Origin: Saprospiraceae bacterium
GTDB taxonomy: Bacteria > Bacteroidota > Bacteroidia > Chitinophagales > Saprospiraceae
NCBI GenBank assembly: GCA_016714895.1
Contig: JADKBV010000001.1
Coordinates: 434,001-498,000, forward strand
Length of the DNA stretch: 64,000 nt
Reading direction: 5' to 3'
Part shown: piece after piece, positions 17,357-26,839 of the stretch
Numbering within the stretch: position 1 is the first letter of the stretch
Layout: each line of letters opens with the position of its first letter
Notes under the pieces: model-generated
Database searches by the model: none
What the model was told of the DNA's origin: nothing
What the model saw: the letters and a program-made list of their open reading frames with translations, nothing else
Made by a program: the position numbers and the translations under genes

Positions 17357-17440
17357 TACCCGGAGCCGGAATCGAACCGGCACGGCCGCAAAGCCACAGG
17401 ATTTTAAGTCCTGCGTGTCTACCAGTTCCACCACCCGGGC
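17357..17440 (-). tRNA. tRNA-Leu (UAA)
   Basis: An 84-base tRNA with a long variable arm, as in class II leucine tRNAs. The acceptor stem pairs GCCCGGG with TCCGGGT; the anticodon stem CAGGA/TCCTG holds the loop CTTAAAA with anticodon TAA. The T loop is GGTTCGATTCC. The CCA end is not encoded. It follows tRNA-Gly by 16 bases on the same strand. Confidence 0.95.
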
Positions 17441-17456
17441 TGATTACAAAAAAATG

Positions 17457-17529
<73 letters not shown>

Positions 17530-17563
17530 GATTGTAAAAGAACTTCTTTTTTGAAAAGCGACG

Positions 17564-17593
17564 CAAAGATATAACTTAATTTTTTATTTCAAA
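17564..17593 (-). promoter_or_regulatory. Promoter of the tRNA-Gly/tRNA-Leu transcript
   Basis: On the minus strand TTTG (17593-17590), an 18-base spacer, and TATCTTTG (17571-17564) form a complete Bacteroidota -33/-7 promoter. It lies about 35 bases before tRNA-Gly. Confidence 0.65.
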
Positions 17594-17610
17594 ACGCTTT
17601 TCAAAAAAAA

Positions 17611-19062
17611 TTACAATTGACCACTAAAAATTTTAATTTTTGTTCCTTTATTGACATTATCCGTCAACATAAGACCATTTAAGATGGCCAATTCGGCATG
17701 CCGGTTGACAGGCATTTTTAGGTCATTCAACTGTTCCCGCAAGCTAGCGGTTTTGTTTGTTTGGGTTATCTTAATCAATGTCGGCTGTCTGTTGAGTTTG
17801 GCAGAGTCTGTAAGTTTATTAAAGCCCTTCATGGTGGTTTGGAAGCTTGAAAAGTAAAAATTAAAATCCTCTTTGGCGCTCAAACCATGAAACTTATAAA
17901 TAAGGTTATTGTATTCTATCAGGTATGTTAAAACTTTTAAAGGGGTTCCTGTCGCCTGACCTGATTGATCTGTCGGTACCATGTCAGAAAGTAACGCTAT
18001 AGCGGAATATCCATTCACTTTTATATTCGTACTTTCGATAACCTGAAGTTTGTTTTCCGTTATCGTGTTATTTTTAGCTTCTTCCAATGATTTTCCGTTG
18101 GCCATGGCAAGCACCATTAAAGCCTTTCCGTCGGCAGGAGCCATTTGAAACTGTGTAGGTGAGTTGACGTATTTCCATTGATTAGGAACAGGAAATAAAA
18201 ACTTAAGCGTAGGATGATAAAATACAAAATTTTCCACAAATCCTTGTTTCGGATCATCGCCATACATGATACCGTCAATCATGGCAAGGTAACTATCCCG
18301 ATTGACTTTTAATTTGCTTTTATCCAGATTGACCTGTTTTGCATCAGCCAGCTTATTGACTTTGGTAAAACGATCGCCCGGATCCGGATGGGTAGATAAA
18401 AAAGTAGGTAAACGACCTTCGTCGCCACTCAATCGGTTTAACGTGTTAAAAAACCCAGCCATATATTTTGCGTCATAACCCACTTTTGTGGAATATTCAA
18501 CTCCCAACTCGTCCGATTCTGTCTCGTGGCTTCTGCTGTTTTTGAGAAACATCAATCCTATTCCCTGTTGTGCTACATCTGCAAATTCGCGAAAATCTTT
18601 GGAAACAATGATGCCTCCGATAAAAAGAATCTGAGTCAGTAACTGGGTCGTTTGTTGGCGTGCTGAGTGTTTTGCGGTAATATGTCCAATTTCATGACCC
18701 AAAACGCCGGCAAATTCTGCCTCGTTATTAAAATGTGCCATAATGCCTCTGGTAAAATATACATATCCCCCGGGCACAGCAAACGCGTTTACTACCGGTG
18801 AATCCAATATTTTAAAGTCATACGGCAGATTCGGCCTGTGTGAAATGACTGCCATTTCTTTCCCTTTGGTATTAATAAATGCCTGCAGATTTTTGTTTTC
18901 GTACAATCCGTATTGTTCAACAATCTGAGGATCGTACGATTTTCCCATGGATATTTCCTGTGCTTCAGACATTAGTGATAATTCTTTTTTGCCTGTAACG
19001 GGGTTTCTTGCACATCCTGAAAAAACAATGACCAACACCCATAATTTTAACATGTTATTCAT
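17611..19062 (-). CDS. M48-family zinc metalloprotease lipoprotein
   Basis: A 483-aa lipoprotein with FSGC at 14-17 (lipid Cys17) followed by ARNPVTGKKELSLMSE, a start seen in BepA/LoiP-type proteases. The M48 core has the zinc motif HEIGH (H123, E124, H127) and the third ligand in HETESDELG (E182). AVPGGYVYFTRG is also characteristic. The about 250 residues after the protease domain (from about 255) are not a TPR as in BepA; they resemble an accessory beta-rich domain of unknown role. It probably acts in the periplasm in outer-membrane protein quality control. It lies 72 bases after the unknown gene, with no clear promoter seen. Confidence 0.88.
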   Translation of the reverse strand: MNNMLKLWVLVIVFSGCARNPVTGKKELSLMSEAQEISMGKSYDPQIVEQYGLYENKNLQAFINTKGKEMAVISHRPNLPYDFKILDSPVVNAFAVPGGYVYFTRGIMAHFNNEAEFAGVLGHEIGHITAKHSARQQTTQLLTQILFIGGIIVSKDFREFADVAQQGIGLMFLKNSRSHETESDELGVEYSTKVGYDAKYMAGFFNTLNRLSGDEGRLPTFLSTHPDPGDRFTKVNKLADAKQVNLDKSKLKVNRDSYLAMIDGIMYGDDPKQGFVENFVFYHPTLKFLFPVPNQWKYVNSPTQFQMAPADGKALMVLAMANGKSLEEAKNNTITENKLQVIESTNIKVNGYSAIALLSDMVPTDQSGQATGTPLKVLTYLIEYNNLIYKFHGLSAKEDFNFYFSSFQTTMKGFNKLTDSAKLNRQPTLIKITQTNKTASLREQLNDLKMPVNRHAELAILNGLMLTDNVNKGTKIKIFSGQL

Positions 19063-19134
19063 AATATGATATTTTATATGGTTATATTGAAATATATTGT
19101 AGGTTTATAGTATTAAAATGTATAATTCAATATG

Positions 19135-19965
19135 TTATTTTGAATTATTGCTTTTTAACAGATAAGGAGTCAACACACTGGCTTGTGAAAGTTGAGCTAA
19201 ATCCAGCTGATTTAATCTATCTTTCAGCAAAGTTATTGTTTCTTTGGTCTGAATGCTACTATTTTCAAGTATTATTTCAACAGCATCCGATTTTTTAGCT
19301 TGTTTACGTTTCATATCAATTTCTGCAGATAAGTTTTCCAAAAAAGATAAAAATACGTTTTTTGTACTTTTTTTTCCAAACATTAAAAGATGGATTAAAA
19401 ATCTGTTGCCGTTATAAAATGAAAGGTCTTCAAATACATCTGTAATATCATCATTGACTTCTGTTGCAAAATCAAATAAGCGCCAGGATGCGAGGCTGCC
19501 TAATTTTTTTTCCAAACCTCCGAAATCATAGATAAGCCTTCGGAGAAGTTTTACATCACAGGATTTATAAAAATAAAAATAGGTCATAGACAATCTCACC
19601 GGCCAATGGCCAGTCCTGATGGCTATTTCATGTTTTTCATATTTTTTAATGTGTTGTAAAACACTGATCGGATCGATAGTTTTCGTTTGGCATTGTTTTG
19701 TTTGGTCGATGATATGTTGCCAATGTATTTCTTTTTCTTTCTCATTTATTTGCCACTGACTTTCAAGTTGTGCATCGAGGAAGTAGATGGATTCCTGCAG
19801 GTCAGTCAAACGATCAAGGAATAAACTTTTTTCAGCTTCTGACTTTTCAGTTTCCTCCATCAGCCAGGGGAACATTCTGTAAGAAAATAATTCCTGTATT
19901 TTTTGTCTGAGTTCTTCTCTGTTGATATGTGATGGAATATTAAGATCTAAAGCGGGCCTGAACAT
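19135..19965 (-). CDS. Helical protein of unknown function, third gene of the recF operon
   Basis: A 276-aa soluble protein with no signal or membrane segment. It appears almost wholly alpha-helical, with heptad-like stretches near 45-90 and 225-265. A conserved-looking core reads GHWPVRLSMTYFYFYKSCDVKLL. No family was recognised. It starts 24 bases after the stop of the DciA-like gene, so it probably belongs to recF-dciA. That context suggests a link to DNA replication or repair, but this is inference. Confidence 0.75.
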   Translation of the reverse strand: MFRPALDLNIPSHINREELRQKIQELFSYRMFPWLMEETEKSEAEKSLFLDRLTDLQESIYFLDAQLESQWQINEKEKEIHWQHIIDQTKQCQTKTIDPISVLQHIKKYEKHEIAIRTGHWPVRLSMTYFYFYKSCDVKLLRRLIYDFGGLEKKLGSLASWRLFDFATEVNDDITDVFEDLSFYNGNRFLIHLLMFGKKSTKNVFLSFLENLSAEIDMKRKQAKKSDAVEIILENSSIQTKETITLLKDRLNQLDLAQLSQASVLTPYLLKSNNSK

Positions 19966-19989
19966 GAATAAGTTTTTCGGTTTTCAAAA

Positions 19990-20283
19990 TCAATAAAATA
20001 ACACATCCTTTACAAAATCACCTTCCAGTGCTTCGTTCATCAATTCAATAATTTTTGTTTTTCCCATCGTGAGCTCTTTTCGCAAAGGAGCTGAAGAAAG
20101 GGTGATGTATAACCTTCCCTCTTTAAGCTGTATTTTGGTGGTGTAGGAAGCAATTGCATTTCCCATTTTATTCCTCCAGACATCTTCTATAATAGTGGAT
20201 TGATAACCTTCCTCCAGTTTTTTATTGGAATGTAAAAACAGTTGTAAAACATCCTTAATATTTTTGTCATTGTGCCGGTTCAT
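19990..20283 (-). CDS. dciA: DUF721/DciA-like protein, probable replicative helicase loader
   Basis: A 97-aa protein from the ATG at 20283 (MNRHNDKNIKDVLQLFL). The frame also has a TTG at 20313, but the ATG start gives a 17-base overlap with recF and a standard family N-terminus. The DUF721 pattern is visible: helix LQLFLHSNKKLEEGY, VWRNKMGNAIASYTTKIQLKEGRLYITLSSAPLRKEL and INELMNEAL-like end. DciA proteins load or manage the DnaB helicase in bacteria that lack DnaC. Position next to recF is common in Bacteroidota and supports the call. Confidence 0.85.
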   Translation of the reverse strand: MNRHNDKNIKDVLQLFLHSNKKLEEGYQSTIIEDVWRNKMGNAIASYTTKIQLKEGRLYITLSSAPLRKELTMGKTKIIELMNEALEGDFVKDVLFY

Positions 20284-21394
20284 ACTCTGTTGTGTTTTGA
20301 ATGTTGCCCTCAAAAATGGTAAATTGTTTTCCGCCGGCAGATAACTGACTGATAATTTCAGGGACTCTTTTGTGATCCGTATCTGTTATAAAAACCTGAC
20401 CGAATTCATTGGTCGAAAGTATGTCGATGAGGTGTTTTACCCGCTGGTTGTCCAGTTTATCAAAAATATCATCCAACATAATGACTGGTTTTGTATTTTT
20501 AATGGATTTCAGCAAATGATATTGCGCCATTTTTAATGAGAGAACAAAACTTTTTAATTGGCCCTGTGACCCGTAATGTTTGATTGGCTTATCATTCATC
20601 CATAACAATATATCATCTTTGTGTATACCGAATCCCGTCCTCGACACCATTTTATCATGGTTTCTTGTATCTTTCCAGGCTTGAAGTAAATCTTTATCAT
20701 ATAGCTGAGATTGATAAGTGACTGAACAATTTTCATGTTCTCCTGAAATCAGCGCATATGTTTTTTCAAAAATTTCATTTAAGGCTTTAACAAGACCTTT
20801 CCTTTGTTCAAAAATAAAAAGTGCAGGTTCTGCCATTTGTTCTTCGAGGCTTTCCAGATACTTTTCGTCATAGGATTTCAGATAAACCATTTGTTTCAGG
20901 TAAGCATTCCTGGATTTTAACAATTTGTTGTAGAGGAGTATGGCTTTCAGGTAGTTTGCATCATATTGAACAAGTGTATTATTGAGAAAATTTCGTCTTG
21001 CCTCTGAGGTATCCAGTAATAAAGTTACGTCTTCGGGAGAAAACAATACACAGGGAATTTTGCCCACGTGGTCGGACAATTTTTCGAGAGCGGTGCCATT
21101 GATTTCGATTTCTTTACGCCCACCCTCCTTATATTTTATGACAATTTTTGTATCGTGTTTGTCATCACTTTCAACTATTCCGGCAATTCTGAAAAAAGAT
21201 TCTGCTTGTTTTACTGAATATTTGTCCAGAGCTGAAAAATATCCCTTGCCCATACAAAGGAAATAAATTGCCTCCAAAACGTTGGTTTTACCCATTCCGT
21301 TTAAACCTGTCAGCATGTTGATGGACGGATGGAACATCCATTGTTCTTCACTATAATTTCTGAACTGTACCAGGGATAGTTGTTTTATGTACAA
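20267..21394 (-). CDS. recF: DNA replication and repair protein RecF
   Basis: A 375-aa SMC-like ATPase that helps load RecA at gaps. Walker A is GLNGMGKTN (30-38); the signature region is HYGSQGQLKSFVLSLKMAQ and Walker B is PVIMLDDIFDKLD. The start codon is TTG at 21394, because the protein begins exactly as RecF should (YIKQLSLVQFRNY) and no ATG precedes it in frame. A -7 element at 21414-21421 would give a leader of about a dozen bases. It is followed by dciA with a short overlap. Confidence 0.94.
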   Translation of the reverse strand: MYIKQLSLVQFRNYSEEQWMFHPSINMLTGLNGMGKTNVLEAIYFLCMGKGYFSALDKYSVKQAESFFRIAGIVESDDKHDTKIVIKYKEGGRKEIEINGTALEKLSDHVGKIPCVLFSPEDVTLLLDTSEARRNFLNNTLVQYDANYLKAILLYNKLLKSRNAYLKQMVYLKSYDEKYLESLEEQMAEPALFIFEQRKGLVKALNEIFEKTYALISGEHENCSVTYQSQLYDKDLLQAWKDTRNHDKMVSRTGFGIHKDDILLWMNDKPIKHYGSQGQLKSFVLSLKMAQYHLLKSIKNTKPVIMLDDIFDKLDNQRVKHLIDILSTNEFGQVFITDTDHKRVPEIISQLSAGGKQFTIFEGNIQNTTEYEPAQ

Positions 21395-21413
21395 GATTAA
21401 AAGATTATGGTGA

Positions 21414-21421
21414 CAAAGATA
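21414..21421 (-). promoter_or_regulatory. Putative -7 element of recF-dciA
   Basis: The minus strand reads TATCTTTG. Its distance to the TTG start of recF (20 bases) predicts a very short leader and supports that start. Confidence 0.5.
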
Positions 21422-21440
21422 CAGAAAACAGTCTGTTTAA

Positions 21441-22535
21441 TCAGGAATTTATGTTATTTTCGTGTCTGTGGTCGATGATTTTTTTAATCCACACTGGGAT
21501 GATTAATACGCCCAAAATCAAATACGGGTAATAAGTAACCAGCCGCCACACCAGCGCAATGATAGAAGAAATTTCTTTTGGAATGTAATCACTATAAAAG
21601 CCACCAAATAAATATTCTGCTACTCCTGAACCTCCGGGAGTCGGACTGAATGCCGTTATCACATGCATCACTTCCCCTCTTGCAATCAATAAAACCTGAT
21701 CATAAAAACTCATATCAATATTGACAACCAAGGCCATTATTAAAAAATTAATAGCTAAAAAACGGGTAATCCAGGCACCGGCCGTTGCTGAAATGGCGCT
21801 TGCATGAAAAGACAACGGTTTACCCTTTAATTCATCGGAAGCAACTACAACGTCCATGGCGGTTTTTCGCAGATTGTCTTTCATTTTTTTCCAAAAAGGA
21901 ATTTTACTTAGCATCAATAAAAACCGTTTTACAATCCTTGGATTGATAAATAAACCATAGAAAAAAAAAGTTCCATAGACTGCCATGGCAAACAAGGTTG
22001 CCAAAAAAGTAAAACCATAACCATCCATATTACTGATGGACAACATATCAGGCCGGATCATTACAGAACCGAAGATCAGAAAAAACAAAGGAATACTAAT
22101 CAGAAAATAAAAGGTATCAATGACAATGGTATATAAAACCAGTGCTACTGTTTTGCCGCCATTTAGTTTTTCCTGTGAAAGAAAAAACAAAGCGACACCC
22201 GAACCTCCCACCGATGTTGGCGATATACTCGATGAAAACTCCCAAATGATGATCAGTTCGATTGCTTTACGCCAACTAAAAAAATTATCTGTCAAAATCC
22301 TGAGTCTCCATGCATAAAACAAATGTCTTACCACATAGGTCAATATAGCCATACCAATCCAGAATAATGTAGAAAAGTTATTCTGAACCTTTTCCAAAGC
22401 TTCCAAATCCAACTGTTTGTACATCATATACCCTACTACCGTCAGACCTATTAAGGTAGGAAGTATTACTTTGGTAACCTTTATTTCATTTAAAATAGAG
22501 TGAGAATGATCTTTTTTATCCTGTGAAGGTTTCAT
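21441..22535 (-). CDS. Lysylphosphatidylglycerol synthase TM-region (flippase-like) membrane protein
   Basis: A 364-aa protein with about eight membrane segments. The region SPTSVGGSGVALFFL near the middle and FSPTPGGSGVAEYLF later are the two PxxxGGxG repeats typical of the LPG_synthase_TM (UPF0104) family. The soluble transferase half of true LPG synthases is absent, so a lipid-flippase or helper role is more likely. Its ATG overlaps the stop of the O-antigen ligase gene (ATGA), placing it at the end of the polysaccharide operon. Confidence 0.85.
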   Translation of the reverse strand: MKPSQDKKDHSHSILNEIKVTKVILPTLIGLTVVGYMMYKQLDLEALEKVQNNFSTLFWIGMAILTYVVRHLFYAWRLRILTDNFFSWRKAIELIIIWEFSSSISPTSVGGSGVALFFLSQEKLNGGKTVALVLYTIVIDTFYFLISIPLFFLIFGSVMIRPDMLSISNMDGYGFTFLATLFAMAVYGTFFFYGLFINPRIVKRFLLMLSKIPFWKKMKDNLRKTAMDVVVASDELKGKPLSFHASAISATAGAWITRFLAINFLIMALVVNIDMSFYDQVLLIARGEVMHVITAFSPTPGGSGVAEYLFGGFYSDYIPKEISSIIALVWRLVTYYPYLILGVLIIPVWIKKIIDHRHENNINS

Positions 22536-24046
22536 TTTATATCTGATCTGTATGTATAACCCATTTCATTTTCTATTGTTTTGTTATTTTGGTTTTCACT
22601 TTTGTAAAGGTACCTGAAATACAATAATCCGGCCATATTTATGAAGAAAAAAGGACCTACTTTGTCCGTTTCTATCAAATCGTTGATCAGATTCATAGAT
22701 AATATAATTATAAAAGAAAGCGCTATTGCCATCACAAAATATCTGTTTTTATCATTCTTAAGCATAAAATATGTTTCTTCAGCTTTAAGAAGAATAGCGA
22801 TACACAATAACACAAAAATAATAAAGCCTACAAATCCCTGCTCTACAAAAATCATCAGAAAATAATTATGAATTCCTGATTTGTCAGGATTATCAGATAC
22901 ATAAGTTTTAAACTGACTGATAGAATACGATTGATAAAACTCATAAAAAGTTCCCGGACCAAAACCAAATACAGGCTTGTCCTTGATCATTTCAAAACCG
23001 GCCATCCATCTGTAGATTCTTTCCATACTCGAAATATCTTCAAGTTTGTAGGTCGCTTCAATAAGATTGTCAAATTCTGTGTGAGAAATAGTCTTTTCAA
23101 AATCAGGAGTAAGATCCAGATATCTATTATCTATCGACAGATAAATCGTTAAAAAAGCCGCAGTGACCAATACAATTACCAAAGCATGCCTCACCAACCG
23201 TCCGGTAAAAATAAAGTATGCTATAACTGCAAAAACAACCGATAGGATGGCGGCTCTTGTGTAGGAAAAGTAAATTCCTGCCAGAAAAACCATCATAACC
23301 ATAAATAATAACTTTTTTCTGAATGAATGCGGTTGTGCTGTTTTATAAAAGGCCCAAACAAAAGGCAGACATACTACGGAAATTGCAGCATAACTGACAT
23401 GATTCCGGAAAAAGGGACGCACGACATCATAACTACTGGCGAAAGTAAATCCTTCCATCGCATGTCTGACCAGTACAAAAAGGATGGCAATACATAAAAA
23501 TGTATATAAAATCCTATATACTTTGATAAAATCTTCATTATTTTTGAAATAAATCAGAGGGAAGTAAAAAAACGGAATAACATACCAAATTTTAGCAAGA
23601 AAATATTTAAAGGAAGTTAACACATTCTGTGATGGAATCATCGTGGTAAAAATCCATAAGATATGAATCAGTAAGATGATAAAAACCGGTTCTTTAACGA
23701 TTTCTTTGTGAAAAACAAACGATTTTTTGGCTATATAAATCAACCCTGCTGCCGTCATCATCAACATCAATGGTTCAGAAGGCAAATCAGAACCTACACC
23801 GGGACCTTCAAAGTAGTATTCAATAGAAAACGGAAGGGCCGCAAAAATAAGGTAAAATAAACGGCGTATGTCCATAAGAACATAAGACAAAAAGATGACA
23901 GAAACAGGCAATAAAAAGGGCATCCAGGTTTCATACCAGACTGAAAACAACGAACTGATCAATAATAAACTTATAAAACCATACATCAGACGATTCTGAA
24001 AGGATAACACTTCAGCCTGAATAACATCACGCCCCTGCCCTGTCAT
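22532..24046 (-). CDS. O-antigen ligase/polymerase family protein (Wzy_C-like)
   Basis: A 504-aa membrane protein with about 12 hydrophobic segments. A large periplasmic loop near residues 300-390 ends with GFGPGTFYEFYQSY and DKSGIHNYFLMIFVEQGFVGF, the pattern (GxGxGxF...HNxxLxxxxExGxxG) of the O-antigen ligase family. It joins or polymerises surface glycans at the periplasmic face. It overlaps the Wzz-like gene by 20 bases and the next gene by four. Confidence 0.88.
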   Translation of the reverse strand: MTGQGRDVIQAEVLSFQNRLMYGFISLLLISSLFSVWYETWMPFLLPVSVIFLSYVLMDIRRLFYLIFAALPFSIEYYFEGPGVGSDLPSEPLMLMMTAAGLIYIAKKSFVFHKEIVKEPVFIILLIHILWIFTTMIPSQNVLTSFKYFLAKIWYVIPFFYFPLIYFKNNEDFIKVYRILYTFLCIAILFVLVRHAMEGFTFASSYDVVRPFFRNHVSYAAISVVCLPFVWAFYKTAQPHSFRKKLLFMVMMVFLAGIYFSYTRAAILSVVFAVIAYFIFTGRLVRHALVIVLVTAAFLTIYLSIDNRYLDLTPDFEKTISHTEFDNLIEATYKLEDISSMERIYRWMAGFEMIKDKPVFGFGPGTFYEFYQSYSISQFKTYVSDNPDKSGIHNYFLMIFVEQGFVGFIIFVLLCIAILLKAEETYFMLKNDKNRYFVMAIALSFIIILSMNLINDLIETDKVGPFFFINMAGLLYFRYLYKSENQNNKTIENEMGYTYRSDIK

Positions 24047-25112
24047 CTTTATACATTTCCTGCAAAATCAAAAATAGTGAAAAGGAAACCAAACTGATAA
24101 ATCCTGCTAAAATAACCCAAACGGATCTTTTGGGCCTTGATTTCTGAACAGGTACCTGACCGGACTCTACCAGATGAAGCGCTGTAAAAGGAGCTTCAAT
24201 GGCTGCGGACAATTGTTTGAAACGTTCTTTATCCATATTTATCTGGTCAAGATTTCTGAAAAACTCCTGTTCCATTTGGCGGATCGGTGCAACGTTTGCA
24301 TTAAAAACAGTCATTTCTGACCTGAGTTTTTTAAGTTTATTTTCAAGCCCCATAACTACGGAAGCATATTTATTGATGGAGTCTCTGCTTAATTTTCGGG
24401 ATGAAAAATATTCAAGTTTTCCTTTTTCAGATTGTAACTCAGCTTCCGCCCGAGTAATGAGACTTGTATAAATTTCTGATTGAGAAGATATTTCAAAAAT
24501 ATTGTATTTTGTTTTGTTTCTGTTAACTCTGCTTGCCAGGGTGTCATTTTGAATCTGTTTTTTCAATAAATTGGCCTCATAGTTATTCATTAATTTCCTT
24601 TGACTCTCTTTTACTATTTTTTGTGAAATTTCTTCTATTTTATTTCTCGCGGCATTAACCATGTCAGCAGCTTTCTGAGGATCTTTGTCTTCAATCGAAA
24701 GGTGTAATGCCCGATATTTGGTTTTTATGGTTTGAAAATTTTTCTTTAACTTCTCTCTGACTTTAAAACTGTCCTTTACTTCCGTCGGGTCATACCCATA
24801 ATGAGTATAGAGATCAAAAGAATCTATCAGAAACTGACTTAACTCATAAGACAAGGCAATGGTAAACAAACGGTCGAGATCACTGTCATCACCATATATT
24901 CTGATATTTTTATCCTGTCCGCCGATAGGAATGGGTTCTGCCAGATCGGGACTGGCGGCATAAAAAATAGTTTCAGATTTATAATAATTAGGCATAAATA
25001 AGGAAACAACAGCAGTGGCAAGGACAACCAATCCCACCACAAAAAAAATGAATTTTCGTTTTGTCAAAAGAAACCTCCATGTGTCCACTAAACTATATTC
25101 TGACTGCTTCAT
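24027..25112 (-). CDS. Wzz-type polysaccharide chain-length/co-polymerase protein
   Basis: A 361-aa inner-membrane protein: TM1 about 20-38, a long periplasmic region with predicted coiled coil (about 150-300, LLKKQIQNDTLASRVNRNK and after), and TM2 about 331-350 preceded by the proline-rich PVQKSRPKRSVW. This is the Wzz/PCP layout. There is no C-terminal tyrosine kinase domain, so it is a PCP-1-like or kinase-less type. It controls the length or export of a surface polysaccharide with the neighbouring ligase and flippase. Confidence 0.85.
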   Translation of the reverse strand: MKQSEYSLVDTWRFLLTKRKFIFFVVGLVVLATAVVSLFMPNYYKSETIFYAASPDLAEPIPIGGQDKNIRIYGDDSDLDRLFTIALSYELSQFLIDSFDLYTHYGYDPTEVKDSFKVREKLKKNFQTIKTKYRALHLSIEDKDPQKAADMVNAARNKIEEISQKIVKESQRKLMNNYEANLLKKQIQNDTLASRVNRNKTKYNIFEISSQSEIYTSLITRAEAELQSEKGKLEYFSSRKLSRDSINKYASVVMGLENKLKKLRSEMTVFNANVAPIRQMEQEFFRNLDQINMDKERFKQLSAAIEAPFTALHLVESGQVPVQKSRPKRSVWVILAGFISLVSFSLFLILQEMYKDDRAGA

Positions 25113-25163
25113 GTTTTGTTTTTATATATTATCCTCTAAAAGGAAGTTCGTGGTTAATAATTT

Positions 25164-26600
25164 TTATTTTTTTCGGGATAAAACCAATTTTACATCCGAA
25201 AATTCTATCAATTTTAATAAAAACGCCAAAGGTAAGGAAATTATTAAACAAATGATGATGGAAACCTCCGATGAAAATGGAGTTTGTTTTGAAAAAAACC
25301 AAGCCAATCCTGCTAATATCAAAAAGTAAAAAAATCCTCTGCCCGTAGAACTTTTATCAAAAGTAAAGAATAAAAATTTTCTTACGACATACCATTGTCC
25401 AAAAAAAACTACAAATTGGGTGACAAGTGTTGCCATCGCAGCACCGGTAGCTCCATAAAGAGGAATCCATATCAAATTACATACAATATTAATCCCTAAA
25501 CCCAGTATAAAAACAGGAATCAGGCTTTTAATCCGATCGGCTGCCATACTCATAGCACCGAAAATATAGGCATAACACACCAATACAGACGCAGCCATAA
25601 GCAGCTGCAACACCCTTGTCTTTTCAACAATAAAGTCCGTGTACAAAAATGTAATAATGTCTGTCCCAAAAAAAAGTACAACAGCCAATAGAGGACTTAG
25701 CAAAACAAACATCCATTTACCAACCAAGGTGTATAATGGTCTGATATCCTCCTTGTTGCTGATCATGAATGAAAACATAGGAAGTATAAGCGCCGGAATC
25801 ATATACATAAACATGTTGGCAGCATCATAAATTCTGTAAGATGCGGCGTAAATTCCGGCTTCAAGACCATTGTCTGACAATAACCTGCCTAATAAAAATC
25901 CGTCCAGCTTGTTGTAAGTTGTCATCAAAAACAAAACCAGTGCAAAAGGAATACATCGGGCTAATAGTGACGTCAATCCGGTAAATTGAGGCCAAAAAGT
26001 TAATGTATGCCCTTTGACATACAACAAAACCATCACCATCATATTAGCCAGTATGAGCGAAAACATCTGTCCGAAAATAAAATCGGACAGTGTAAATGTT
26101 CCGTCATGTCGATACCACAAAAGTCCTGATATAAGGACAATCATTAAAAACTTATCCAATGAAGATACCAGACTATCCAACGTATAATACCCCAGACCGG
26201 ACAAAAAACTTCGCATCAATACCAGCCACGAACTCAAAAAAAGATTACCACTTATTAAGAACAACAACATGATATCCATTTTTCCGAAAACAAAGCCGGA
26301 AATCAACAAAATAATCGTTGCAACAATTGTAAGGGTCAATTTTAATCCGATGACCGATGAAAAATGTTCATGAATGGAAGTTCTGTTTTTTGAGACATAT
26401 TGCTGATTGTGGGTTTGAAGTCCCAGATCACCTAAAAATTGAAACAGGAATACAAAATTCATATGAAAAAAGTAGTATCCAAACTCCGCTGTACCTAATT
26501 CATTCTGCACTTCTGTTTCCACAAAAAAAACATAAAATGGTTTGACGAGGACGTTGATCAACATCAATAAAAAAACATTAAGCAAAAATTGTCGCTTCAT
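25164..26600 (-). CDS. Polysaccharide flippase, Wzx/MOP family
   Basis: A 478-aa polytopic membrane protein with about 14 hydrophobic segments. The early region (FGYYFFHMNFVFLFQFLGDLGLQTHNQQ) and the middle (FALVLFLMTTYNKLDGFLLGRLL; AASYRIYDAANMF) match Wzx-like oligosaccharide flippases. It moves lipid-linked sugar repeat units across the inner membrane. It is the first gene of the cluster wzx-wzz-ligase-LPG_TM; the gap to the next gene is 51 bases. No glycosyltransferase genes lie in the cluster, so the glycan is assembled elsewhere. Confidence 0.87.
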   Translation of the reverse strand: MKRQFLLNVFLLMLINVLVKPFYVFFVETEVQNELGTAEFGYYFFHMNFVFLFQFLGDLGLQTHNQQYVSKNRTSIHEHFSSVIGLKLTLTIVATIILLISGFVFGKMDIMLLFLISGNLFLSSWLVLMRSFLSGLGYYTLDSLVSSLDKFLMIVLISGLLWYRHDGTFTLSDFIFGQMFSLILANMMVMVLLYVKGHTLTFWPQFTGLTSLLARCIPFALVLFLMTTYNKLDGFLLGRLLSDNGLEAGIYAASYRIYDAANMFMYMIPALILPMFSFMISNKEDIRPLYTLVGKWMFVLLSPLLAVVLFFGTDIITFLYTDFIVEKTRVLQLLMAASVLVCYAYIFGAMSMAADRIKSLIPVFILGLGINIVCNLIWIPLYGATGAAMATLVTQFVVFFGQWYVVRKFLFFTFDKSSTGRGFFYFLILAGLAWFFSKQTPFSSEVSIIICLIISLPLAFLLKLIEFSDVKLVLSRKK

Positions 26601-26712
26601 AAATGGATTTACAGAGACATCAGGTTATAACATGATATGAACGGACTGTTATAAAAAGACTAAACGTTTTGTTTTTGAAGTGTTGTATTGGTAAACATAA
26701 TTAAATGAAAGG

Positions 26713-26720
26713 CAAACATA
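26713..26720 (-). promoter_or_regulatory. Putative -7 element of the polysaccharide cluster
   Basis: The minus strand reads TATGTTTG (TAnnTTTG). The leader to the flippase ATG would be about 105 bases. Confidence 0.4.
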
Positions 26721-26815
26721 CAAAAAAAGTTTGGACCGACCGGATATCCCGAATAGTTTGCCGGTAATCAAAAAAATAATTTTCGGTTTATACCAAAATT
26801 TTTCATTCAAGAAAT

Positions 26816-26823
26816 TATATTTG
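26816..26823 (+). promoter_or_regulatory. Putative -7 element of the BioD/DRTGG gene
   Basis: TATATTTG lies 16 bases before the GTG start, predicting a leader of about ten bases and supporting that start codon. Confidence 0.45.
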
Positions 26824-26839
26824 TGCATATTCTTTACCA

